From Cetobacterium ceti (GTDB lineage Bacteria; Fusobacteriota; Fusobacteriia; Fusobacteriales; Fusobacteriaceae), in assembly GCF_900167275.1 (NCBI RefSeq), contig NZ_FUWX01000008.1, forward strand, positions 103,633 to 167,632: 64,000 nucleotides of DNA, written 5' to 3'. Made by a program: the position numbers and the translations under genes. A model generated the notes under the pieces. It saw only the letters and a list, made by a program, of their open reading frames with translations. It searched no databases and had not been told where the DNA came from. Below are positions 1 to 7,377 of the stretch, piece by piece; the first letter of the stretch is position 1, and each line of letters begins with the position of its first letter.

Positions 1-2
1 AG

Positions 3-740
3 TATTCTCCTAAAGAGATGTTAAAGTTTAGAAAAGAAATGCAAGTTATATTTCAAGACCCCTATGGATCTCTTAATCCTAGAATGAAAATAAAGGAATT
101 AATAGGAGAACCTCTTTTGGTTCATAGTAAACTAACCAAGGAGGAAAGGGAGAAAAAAGTTTTTGAGCTTTTGGATTTAGTAGGCCTTAGTAAAACCCAT
201 GGAGAAAGATACCCCCATGAATTTAGTGGAGGACAAAGACAAAGGGTAGGAATAGCTAGAGCAATATCAGTTAGCCCTAGTTTAATAATAGCTGATGAAC
301 CTATATCAGCTTTAGATGTAAGTATTCAAGCTCAAGTTATAAATATATTTAAGGAGTTACAGGAAAAATTTAATTTAACATATTTTTTTATATCCCATGA
401 TTTAAGTGTGGTAGAAGTTATTTCAGATAGGGTCGGAGTAATGTATTTGGGGAATTTAGTTGAAATAGGAAGTAAGGAAAGTATATATAGTAACCCACAA
501 CATCCATATACAAAGGCACTTTTATCTGCAATACCTGTTCCAGATGTGGGGAAAAAAAGAGAAAGAATTATTTTAAAGGGAGATGTACCTAGTCCTATAG
601 ATAGACCTAAGGGATGTCCTTTTTCCACAAGATGTAGTGAAGTATTTGAAAAATGTAAAAAAGAAATGCCAAAGTTAAAAAAATATTTAAAAGGAGATGG
701 GGAACATAGAGTTGCCTGTCATTTATTAGGGGAGGAATAA
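3..740 (+). CDS. Oligopeptide/dipeptide ABC transporter ATP-binding protein, OppF/DppF type (5' truncated by window)
   Basis: The frame is open back to the window edge, so the true start and the Walker A region lie upstream. About 245 residues are visible. They hold the Q-loop segment IFQDPYGSLNPRM, the ABC signature FSGGQRQRVGIARA, Walker B LIIADEP with the D-loop SALD, and the H-loop ISHD. The tail has the HPYTKALLSAIP and Cys-containing CPFSTRC segments typical of the C-terminal extension of peptide importers. The protein should sit on the inner face of the membrane and power peptide uptake. The next gene, a metallopeptidase, starts 4 bases after the stop, so the two are probably cotranscribed and may handle the same peptides. 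Family is clear; OppF versus DppF cannot be told. Confidence 0.93.
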   Translation, partial: YSPKEMLKFRKEMQVIFQDPYGSLNPRMKIKELIGEPLLVHSKLTKEEREKKVFELLDLVGLSKTHGERYPHEFSGGQRQRVGIARAISVSPSLIIADEPISALDVSIQAQVINIFKELQEKFNLTYFFISHDLSVVEVISDRVGVMYLGNLVEIGSKESIYSNPQHPYTKALLSAIPVPDVGKKRERIILKGDVPSPIDRPKGCPFSTRCSEVFEKCKKEMPKLKKYLKGDGEHRVACHLLGEE

Positions 741-744
741 AAAG

Positions 745-2202
745 ATGAAAAGAATATTAGTTGGATCGATGCACCATGAGTCAAATACATTTAATCCAAT
801 AGTAACTGATGAGAAGGATTTTATAATTAAATATGGGGAAGAATCACTGAAGTTTGAAAGTAAAAATAATGCTTTAAGGGGAATAGTTGATACTTTAACT
901 GAAAAGGGTTATGAAGTTGTACCAACACTTAGTGCTAGAGCTGTTCCAAATGGGGAAGTAAGCTATGATCTTTATATGAGATTAAAAAAGGAGTTTATAG
1001 AAAGAGCAATAGAAGCAGATAAAATAAAGAAAATAGATGGAATAAATTTAGCTCTTCATGGATCAATGAGAGTTAAGAATTTTGGAGAGGCTGAAGGGGA
1101 TTTACTAGAAGAATTAAGAAAATATTTTAAAGATATTCCAATTATAGTGGCTTTAGATATGCATACAAGTATGAGTAATAAAATGTATGAAAATGGAGAT
1201 GGGTTTGTGGCATATAAATGTGCTCCACATACAGATTGCTTTGAAACTGGGGAACATTCAGCTAATATATTAATAGAAGCTTTGGAAAAAGATATAAAAC
1301 TTATAAAGGCATGGTTAAAATTACCTATATTAATAGCTGGAGAACAAAGTGAAACATCAACGGAACCTATGGTTTACTTTATAAATAAATGTAGAGAGTT
1401 TGAAAAGGAAGAGGGAATTTTAGGGGTATCTATGCTTATGGGATATCCTTGGGCAGATACTTCAGAGGCAACAGTTGGATTATATATGGTAGGAACTGAT
1501 GAAGAGAGAATGCAAGAAATAGGAGGTACATTTGGTTGGGAAATTTATGAAAAAAGAAAGGAATTTAAATTTCATACGGAAACATATATGCCAGAAGAGG
1601 CTTATGAGGTTGCCTTAGATGCCATAGAAGAAGAGAAATTCCCAATCTATCTTTCAGATTCAGGGGATAATCCCACAGCGGGGTCTTCATCTGATTGTAC
1701 AGAGCTTTTAGAAATCATATTAAATAATGAGAGAACAAAATCTATTTCAAATCCAGTTATATATGGGGGGATTTATGACCCAGAGGCAACTTTACAGTGT
1801 AAGGGGAAAATAGGAGAGGTTTTAGATTTAAATATAGGAGCTAAATTTGATAAGATAACAACAAAACCTCTTATGTTAAGAGGAGAGGTTAAAAATTATA
1901 TTGAAAAATGGGGAACATATGAAAGTGATTTAGCTGTTTTCACAGTTAATAATGTAGATATAATTTTAGGAGAAAAACATGTGGGGTATATAAGTCCTAA
2001 AATGTATGAAGATTTAGGATTAGAACCAGAAAAAAGAAATATTATAGTTTGTAAATTAGGATATTTAACAGATGAACATAAAAAAATTGCCAAAAGGACA
2101 ATAATGGCCCTTACAAAGGGAAGTACCAATGAAGATATAAAAAATATTCCTTATAAAAAAATAAATAAAATAGTCTTTCCATTATGTGGTATTGATTTTT
2201 AG
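745..2202 (+). CDS. M81 family metallopeptidase (MlrC/microcystinase C-like)
   Basis: The 485-residue protein starts with the MlrC-type motif GSMHHESNTFNP. It carries LDMHTSMS (D138, H140) and APHTDCFETGEH (H162); this D-x-H...H spacing matches the zinc ligands described for MlrC, which cleaves linear microcystin. The C-terminal half is the conserved MlrC C-terminal domain, with a D-G-GDNPTAGSSSD stretch near residue 305-320. No signal peptide is visible, so it is probably cytoplasmic. Genes of this family often accompany peptide ABC transporters, as here. The natural substrate is probably a peptide or a modified amino acid, not microcystin; that is inference. Translation likely starts at the ATG just after the upstream stop. 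Confidence 0.9.
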   Translation: MKRILVGSMHHESNTFNPIVTDEKDFIIKYGEESLKFESKNNALRGIVDTLTEKGYEVVPTLSARAVPNGEVSYDLYMRLKKEFIERAIEADKIKKIDGINLALHGSMRVKNFGEAEGDLLEELRKYFKDIPIIVALDMHTSMSNKMYENGDGFVAYKCAPHTDCFETGEHSANILIEALEKDIKLIKAWLKLPILIAGEQSETSTEPMVYFINKCREFEKEEGILGVSMLMGYPWADTSEATVGLYMVGTDEERMQEIGGTFGWEIYEKRKEFKFHTETYMPEEAYEVALDAIEEEKFPIYLSDSGDNPTAGSSSDCTELLEIILNNERTKSISNPVIYGGIYDPEATLQCKGKIGEVLDLNIGAKFDKITTKPLMLRGEVKNYIEKWGTYESDLAVFTVNNVDIILGEKHVGYISPKMYEDLGLEPEKRNIIVCKLGYLTDEHKKIAKRTIMALTKGSTNEDIKNIPYKKINKIVFPLCGIDF

Positions 2203-2205
2203 GAG

Positions 2206-2240
2206 AACTCCTACAGAAATTATTCTGTAGGAGTTTTTTT
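2206..2240 (+). terminator. Rho-independent terminator after the M81 peptidase gene
   Basis: A perfect 13-bp stem (AACTCCTACAGAA / TTCTGTAGGAGTT) with a 4-base loop is followed by a run of Ts. It starts 3 bases after the stop codon and closes the transporter/peptidase operon. Confidence 0.93.
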
Positions 2241-2312
2241 TAAAATTAACCATATTTTTACTTTTCTATATTAAGATGAAAAAAATAAGATAGAGAAGAG
2301 GAGAGGGTGAAA

Positions 2313-3017
2313 ATGGAGATATCAGTGGTTATACCAGTATATAACGAAGAAGAAAATATATATCCTATGGTAGATAAAATTGAAGAAAGTTTTTCAGGAA
2401 AATTTAAAGAGTATGAAATTATATTTGTCAATGATGGAAGTTACGATGATACATATGAAAAGTTAGAGAAATTAAAAAAAATAAATCCCCATGTTAAGCC
2501 ATATCATTTAATAAAAAATAGTGGACAAAGTGCTGGAATAGATTTGGGATTTAAAAAATCAAATGGAGATCTTATTTTAGTCATGGATGGAGATATGCAA
2601 AGTGATCCTGAAGATGTATTTAAGCTTATGGAATATATACCTAATTACGATATGGTAAATGGTAAAAGAGCCACAAGGGAGGATGGATTTAAAAGAAAAT
2701 TAGCTTCTAAAATAGGAAATGGATTTAGAAACTTTATAACAGGGGACAATATAGAGGATACAGGGTGTCCTATTAAGTTATTTAAGAGAAAAGTTGTTAA
2801 ATCTTATATTTTATTTGATGGGATGCATAGATTTTTACCAACTTTAGCAAAGTATAGGGGATTTAAAGTAATTGAAGTTCCTGTTAAACATTTTGATAGA
2901 ATTTATGGTCAATCTAAATATAAAGTTTTTGGAAGAGGATTTAAAGCATTTAAAGATGTATTTGCTGTACGTTGGATGAAACATAGACTCCTTAAATATG
3001 AAGTAGAAGGGGAATAG
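2313..3017 (+). CDS. Family 2 glycosyltransferase, polyprenyl-phosphate sugar transferase type (DPM1/ArnC/RgtE-like)
   Basis: This 234-residue GT-A enzyme opens with VVIPVYNEEENI. It has VNDGS, a DxD-like metal site MDGDMQSDPED, and the conserved RIYGQSKYKVFGRG segment of enzymes that move a nucleotide sugar onto dolichyl or undecaprenyl phosphate. It lacks the C-terminal membrane helices of ArnC and is close in size to DPM1. The ATG at 2313 is chosen over the GTG at 2307 because the GAGGAG ribosome site lies about 8 bases before it. It heads a five-gene operon with an epimerase, a UDP-sugar dehydrogenase and an ArnT-like transferase, which suggests it loads a uronic acid on undecaprenyl phosphate at the inner membrane. 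The sugar is inferred. Confidence 0.9.
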   Translation: MEISVVIPVYNEEENIYPMVDKIEESFSGKFKEYEIIFVNDGSYDDTYEKLEKLKKINPHVKPYHLIKNSGQSAGIDLGFKKSNGDLILVMDGDMQSDPEDVFKLMEYIPNYDMVNGKRATREDGFKRKLASKIGNGFRNFITGDNIEDTGCPIKLFKRKVVKSYILFDGMHRFLPTLAKYRGFKVIEVPVKHFDRIYGQSKYKVFGRGFKAFKDVFAVRWMKHRLLKYEVEGE

Positions 3018-3018
3018 A

Positions 3019-3285
3019 ATGGTAAACAATATAAATATATTTCTAGTAATAGGATTAATAGGCCAAGGATTTTTTTCCACAAGGTTTATAGTTCAGTGGA
3101 TAGCTAGTGAGAAAGCTAAAAAAAGTATTATTCCATTTTCATTTTGGATTTTTAGTTTATTAGGAAGTGTATTTCTATTGGCATATGCTATTTATAGAAG
3201 GGATATTGTTTTTATTTTAGGACAAGGTCCCAATGTACTTATATATTCAAGAAATATATATTTGATTAAAAAAAAGAAAAAATAG
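3019..3285 (+). CDS. Small membrane protein with lipid-A-disaccharide synthase N-terminal (LAB_N) domain
   Basis: This 88-residue protein has about three hydrophobic segments and the LAB_N signature: IGLIGQGFFSTRFIVQWIAS, then the PFSFWIFSLLGSVFLLAYAIYR region and GQGPNVLIYSRNIYLI. In some bacteria this domain is fused to LpxB or stands alone beside DPM1-like glycosyltransferases. Here it starts 1 base after the upstream stop, so it is translationally coupled to the glycosyltransferase. That context suggests a membrane partner or anchor for the soluble transferase, or a flippase-like component for the lipid-linked sugar. Its biochemical role is not established; the family assignment is firm. 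Confidence 0.88.
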   Translation: MVNNINIFLVIGLIGQGFFSTRFIVQWIASEKAKKSIIPFSFWIFSLLGSVFLLAYAIYRRDIVFILGQGPNVLIYSRNIYLIKKKKK

Positions 3286-3296
3286 GGGAGGTAAAA

Positions 3297-4334
3297 ATGG
3301 CAATTGTAGTAACTGGAGGAGCAGGGTTTATAGGTTCCCATTTAGTTGAAGAGTTATTAAAAAAAGGAGAGGATACCATTGTTATTGATAATTTTCATGA
3401 TTATTATGACCAAGATATAAAAATAAAAAATGTTTTAGAAAGTTTAAATAAAGTAGAACTTTTAGAAAAAATATTATCTGAAAAAGAAAAAGAACAAAAA
3501 ATAAACAAATTAATAGAGCTAATAAATAAAGATAATTATTCTCTTTATTTTTCAGATATAAGAGATAAAAGAAAAATAGAGAAAATATTTAAAAATAATA
3601 AAATAGAAATGGTAATTAATTTAGCTGGATTAGCAGGAGTTAGACCATCACTATTAGATCCACTTGAATATGAAAGTGTAAATGTTTCAGGATATTTAAA
3701 TATTTTAGAATTTTGTAGAAAATATAATGTGAAAAAAGTTATTCAAGCTTCATCAAGTTCAATATATGGAAATAATAAAAAAGTTCCCTTTGAAGAAAAT
3801 GATATTGTAGATTTTACAATTTCTCCCTATGGAGCAAGTAAAAAATCTAGTGAGTTACATAGTTATGTATATTATAAACTTTATGGAATAGATAATATAC
3901 AATTTAGATTCTTTACAGTTTATGGACCTAGACAAAGACCAGACTTGGCAATTTATAAGTTTCTTAAGAAAATTTTAAATGATGAACCTATAGATTTTTA
4001 TGGAGATGGGAATACATATAGAGATTATACCTATGTAAAAGATATAGTAGATGGAATAGTTAAGGGAATAAAATATTTAAGAAGTAAAGATGATATTTAT
4101 GAAATTATTAATCTAGGAAGGTCAAAGCCTGTGTCTTTGAAAGAGATGGTAGAAACAATTGAAAAAGAAGTAAATAAAAAAGCAATTTATCATGTGATGC
4201 CTATGCAACCTGGAGATGTAGATAAAACCTATGGGAATATAGAAAAGGCTAAGGAACTTTTAGAATATGAACCTAGAACAGATTTTAAAAATGGAATTCA
4301 TAAATTTGTAAAATGGTATTTAGGAGGAAAATAA
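3297..4334 (+). CDS. NAD-dependent sugar epimerase, UDP-glucuronate 4-epimerase-like
   Basis: The 345-residue protein is an extended SDR: TGGAGFIGSHL binds NAD near residue 6, and SPYGASKK gives the catalytic Tyr178-xxx-Lys182. IDNFHDYYDQDIK (residues 30-42) and RFFTVYGPRQRPD are hallmark segments of UDP-glucuronate 4-epimerases, which interconvert UDP-GlcA and UDP-GalA. A Lys/Glu-rich stretch at about residues 48-78 looks longer than in typical members. The following gene is a UDP-glucose dehydrogenase-like enzyme that would supply UDP-GlcA, which supports the substrate call. The start has a GGGGAGG site 7 bases upstream. The stop overlaps the next start as TAATG. Confidence 0.88.
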   Translation: MAIVVTGGAGFIGSHLVEELLKKGEDTIVIDNFHDYYDQDIKIKNVLESLNKVELLEKILSEKEKEQKINKLIELINKDNYSLYFSDIRDKRKIEKIFKNNKIEMVINLAGLAGVRPSLLDPLEYESVNVSGYLNILEFCRKYNVKKVIQASSSSIYGNNKKVPFEENDIVDFTISPYGASKKSSELHSYVYYKLYGIDNIQFRFFTVYGPRQRPDLAIYKFLKKILNDEPIDFYGDGNTYRDYTYVKDIVDGIVKGIKYLRSKDDIYEIINLGRSKPVSLKEMVETIEKEVNKKAIYHVMPMQPGDVDKTYGNIEKAKELLEYEPRTDFKNGIHKFVKWYLGGK

Positions 4335-5656
4335 TGAAAATTACAGTGATTGGGACAGGATATGTAGGTCTTGTTCAAGGGGTTATACTAAGTGAATTTG
4401 GACATGAAGTTATTTGTATGGATATAAATGAGGAAAAAATAAGAAATTTAAATAATGGTTTTATTCCTATATATGAGCCAGGACTTAAGGAAATTATGAA
4501 TAAAAACTTCTTAGAAGGAAGATTATATTTTTCATCTAATATAAAAGAAGCAGTAGAAAGTTCAGATGTAATTTTTATTGCAGTGGGAACTCCACCTATG
4601 GATGATGGAAGTGCTGATTTGCAATATGTTTTGTCCTGTGCAAAGGAGATTGGAAAATATATAAATGCTTATAAAATTATTGTTAATAAATCTACAGTTC
4701 CTGTGGGTACAGGGGAATTGGTAGAAAAAACTATATATGAAGTTTTGGAGGAGAGGGGATTATCCTATGATATTGATGTAGTTTCTAATCCAGAATTTTT
4801 AAGAGAGGGAAAAGCTGTAAATGATTGCTTAAGACCTGATAGAGTTGTAATAGGATATGAAAATGAAAGAGTTTTAGAAACTATGAAGGAAATATATAAT
4901 GTTTTATATTTAAATAAAGTTCCATTCTTTTTTACAAATAGAAAAACATCAGAAATGATAAAATATGCTTCCAATGCATTTCTAGCTGTGAAAATATCAT
5001 ATATTAATGAAATGGCACTTCTTGCAGAGAATGTAGGGGCTAATGTTCAAGATATTGCCCAGGCCATGGGAATGGATGGAAGAATATCTCCTAAGTTTTT
5101 ACATAGTGGACCAGGGTATGGAGGTTCATGTTTTCCCAAGGATACAAGGGCTATAGTTGAAATTGGGAAAAAATATGGAGAGGAAATGAGTGTAATTGAA
5201 GCAGCTATCTATGCCAATGAAAAACAAAAAAGAAAAGTAACTGAAAAAATTGAAAAAAATATGGGAAATTTAAATGGTAAGAAAATAGCTATATTAGGAC
5301 TTTCCTTTAAGCCAGAAACTGATGATATGAGAGATGCTCCAAGTATTGATATTATAAAAAATTTAATAAAAAAGGGAAGTACAATAAAAACCTATTGTCC
5401 AAAGGGAATGGGAGAAGCTTCATGGAGACTAAAAGAGGTAAATGATAAAATAACATATTGTAAAAATGAGATAGAGTGTGTTAAAGATTGTGATGGACTA
5501 GTTATTGTCACTGAGTGGAATCAATTTAGAGGATTGAATTTAAAAATCATAAGAGAAAAAATGAAAGATAATTTTTATTTTGATCTTAGAAATATACATT
5601 GTAAAAGTTCTAAAGTTAGAGAATTATTCAAATATTTTCCACTGGGACAAAAATAA
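4334..5656 (+). CDS. ugd: UDP-glucose 6-dehydrogenase family protein
   Basis: This 440-residue protein has the N-terminal NAD site VIGTGYVGLVQG, the VGTPP motif, the conserved NPEFLREG segment, Lys/Asn residues in EMIKYASNAFLA, and the catalytic cysteine C266 in GPGYGGSCFPKD. A C-terminal UDP-binding domain follows with GLSFKPETDDMRDAPS. It oxidises UDP-glucose to UDP-glucuronate in two NAD-dependent steps. The ATG at 4334 overlaps the epimerase stop by one base and follows GGAGG; the longer frame from 4313 lies inside the epimerase gene. With the epimerase it would give UDP-galacturonate. GDP-mannose dehydrogenase activity is less likely from the context. Confidence 0.93.
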   Translation: MKITVIGTGYVGLVQGVILSEFGHEVICMDINEEKIRNLNNGFIPIYEPGLKEIMNKNFLEGRLYFSSNIKEAVESSDVIFIAVGTPPMDDGSADLQYVLSCAKEIGKYINAYKIIVNKSTVPVGTGELVEKTIYEVLEERGLSYDIDVVSNPEFLREGKAVNDCLRPDRVVIGYENERVLETMKEIYNVLYLNKVPFFFTNRKTSEMIKYASNAFLAVKISYINEMALLAENVGANVQDIAQAMGMDGRISPKFLHSGPGYGGSCFPKDTRAIVEIGKKYGEEMSVIEAAIYANEKQKRKVTEKIEKNMGNLNGKKIAILGLSFKPETDDMRDAPSIDIIKNLIKKGSTIKTYCPKGMGEASWRLKEVNDKITYCKNEIECVKDCDGLVIVTEWNQFRGLNLKIIREKMKDNFYFDLRNIHCKSSKVRELFKYFPLGQK

Positions 5657-7053
5657 TGATTAAAGTAAAGGGTGAAAATAAATATAAATTATTTTTAATA
5701 GGTTATATTTCTATTTTAGTTATTTTAAGTTTCATACGATTTCCAGATGTAAGAAATGAATTAAAATATTTTGTTATTACAGAGGAAATGTTAAAAAATA
5801 AAAATTATATGATTTTACATTATTTTAATGAACTTTATCCAGACAAACCACCTATTTATTTTTGGATTTTAGCAAGTATAAAAAATATTTTTCCAAAATA
5901 CTTTTATCCCCTTAGTTTAATTGTAGGAAGTTTACTTCCCTGTGGAATTGTAGGATTAATTAATTTTAAACTAGTTAAATTATTTTGGAATAAGAAAATG
6001 GCATATATAAGCACAATGGTATATATAACACTTCCTTACATTATGGGAGTATCCCTATTTCTTAGGATGGATTTTTTAATGACTATGTTTATTTCTATGG
6101 GAATATTCTTATTTTTTTCATTTTATTATAAAAAAATTCCAATTAACAGGTTAACTTTATTGGGATTTTACTTAAGTTTAATTTTAGGAGTTTTGGTTAA
6201 GGGGGGAGCTGGAATAGCAATACCTTTAATAACTATTTTAACTTTTTTATATTTTGAGAAAAATTTTAAATTTTTAAAAGAAATAAAATTTAAAGAGGGT
6301 ATGTTAATTATATTGATAATATTAGGAATTTGGTTATATGGAATTTTTCTTAATCCTCAAGGGGAACAGTATATAAAGCTTTTACTAGGAAGAGAAACTA
6401 TTGGTAGAATGATAAAAGCTAAAACTCATACAAAGGCTATATATTATTATTTAGAGCAAATATTACTTTTAATGTTACCTATAACTTTATTTTTTCTAGG
6501 AGGGATTTATAATCTTCTTAAAAAGATAAGGAATTTTAAAAACTTTACAGTTGTAGAAAAAATTGCTTTAAGTTGGTTTTTACCAAATTTTATATTTTTT
6601 AGTTTACTAAGTGGAAAATTAGCTATTTATATGTTGCCTATTTTATTGCCAGGAGTTTTAATATCCTTAGATTATATTGAAAATAAATTTCCTTTGAATA
6701 AGGAGAAAATTTTAAAATGGATTATTGGAATTAATATGATAGTTTTAAGTATAATTATATTTTTGTTACCTTATTATAATAACAATTATACTTTGAAACC
6801 AGTTATAAATTTTTTAAAAGATAAAAAAGAAAATATAGTAACGTATAAATTTACAGATGGAAAAAATATATCTTGTTATCTTAAGAGAAGAGAATTAGAA
6901 GATATTTCTTTAGAACAAATAAAAAAATTACCAAATAAAACTTATATAATTAGTCGGAAAAAATATAGAACTGATGTGGAAAAAATAGGATATACTTCAA
7001 TTAATTTAGGAAATTATGTTATACTTTTAAAGAGGAATACATCAATGAAGTGA
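5656..7053 (+). CDS. Integral membrane glycosyltransferase, ArnT/GT39-GT83 type
   Basis: This 465-residue protein is very hydrophobic, with roughly 10-12 membrane segments. The N-terminal loop after the first helix contains FPDVRNELKYF and, near residue 55, YPDKPPIYFWI. That matches the Asp/Glu site and (E/D)KPP(L/I)xYW motif of ArnT-type transferases, which use undecaprenyl-phosphate sugars as donors on the periplasmic side. ArnT adds aminoarabinose to lipid A; RgtA-D in rhizobia add galacturonate. The gene overlaps ugd by one base (TAATG) and is last in the five-gene operon. There are no aminoarabinose synthesis genes nearby, so galacturonate or glucuronate is the more likely sugar (inference). 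Confidence 0.85.
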   Translation: MIKVKGENKYKLFLIGYISILVILSFIRFPDVRNELKYFVITEEMLKNKNYMILHYFNELYPDKPPIYFWILASIKNIFPKYFYPLSLIVGSLLPCGIVGLINFKLVKLFWNKKMAYISTMVYITLPYIMGVSLFLRMDFLMTMFISMGIFLFFSFYYKKIPINRLTLLGFYLSLILGVLVKGGAGIAIPLITILTFLYFEKNFKFLKEIKFKEGMLIILIILGIWLYGIFLNPQGEQYIKLLLGRETIGRMIKAKTHTKAIYYYLEQILLLMLPITLFFLGGIYNLLKKIRNFKNFTVVEKIALSWFLPNFIFFSLLSGKLAIYMLPILLPGVLISLDYIENKFPLNKEKILKWIIGINMIVLSIIIFLLPYYNNNYTLKPVINFLKDKKENIVTYKFTDGKNISCYLKRRELEDISLEQIKKLPNKTYIISRKKYRTDVEKIGYTSINLGNYVILLKRNTSMK

Positions 7054-7062
7054 GGGTAAAAA

Positions 7063-7206
7063 ATGAAAAAAATAGATTATGTTATTTCAGGATTGCCATT
7101 TTTAAATTTTAAAGAAAATGAAAGAGATACTATTTTCCAAGAAATCTTTAAACTTTTAAATGGAAAGTTTATTTTATTTCAATATACTAAAAAGGATAGC
7201 TTTTAA
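7063..7206 (+). pseudogene. Remnant of a phospholipid N-methyltransferase-like gene (47 codons)
   Basis: A short frame starts 9 bases after the ArnT-like stop. It encodes VDY-like MKKIDYVISGLPFLNF, then EIFKLLNGKFILFQYT, and ends. This resembles the central part of PmtA/rRNA-adenine-dimethylase-like SAM methyltransferases, where the (V)DYIVSGLPF motif (the NPPY equivalent) is followed by a K-G-G-KF-ILFQYT strand. The SAM-binding half and the C-terminus are absent. It has a weak ribosome site (GAGGG) and could still be translated as a small peptide, but a decayed gene end is the simplest reading. The similarity is from memory of the motif and needs a search. Confidence 0.5.
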
Positions 7207-7269
7207 TTTTCCACCAGCTTTTGTATATATTTGCACTAATAATAAATAAAATGTAATAAAACAGTTTGA

Positions 7270-7300
7270 AAACTTTGTGATTATTTCACAAAGTTTTTTT
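7270..7300 (+). terminator. Rho-independent terminator of the lipid A operon
   Basis: An 11-bp stem (AAACTTTGTGA and its complement) with a 5-base loop is followed by TTTTTTT. It separates the glycosyl operon from the PTS gene. Between 7207 and 7269 I see only AT-rich sequence. Confidence 0.88.
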
Positions 7301-7307
7301 GTTTTTC

Positions 7308-7336
7308 TTGACTTTATATTGTAAAAAATGTAAGAT
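7308..7336 (+). promoter_or_regulatory. Probable sigma-70 promoter of the PTS gene
   Basis: TTGACT (7308-7313), a 17-base spacer and TAAGAT (7331-7336) lie about 40 bases before the PTS start. A second possible -10, TATACT, is at 7345. The start codon at 7378 is preceded by AGGAGGG. Confidence 0.5.
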
Positions 7337-7377
7337 TAAGTCACTATACTTGTATAAAATGTTACTAGGAGGGATTA

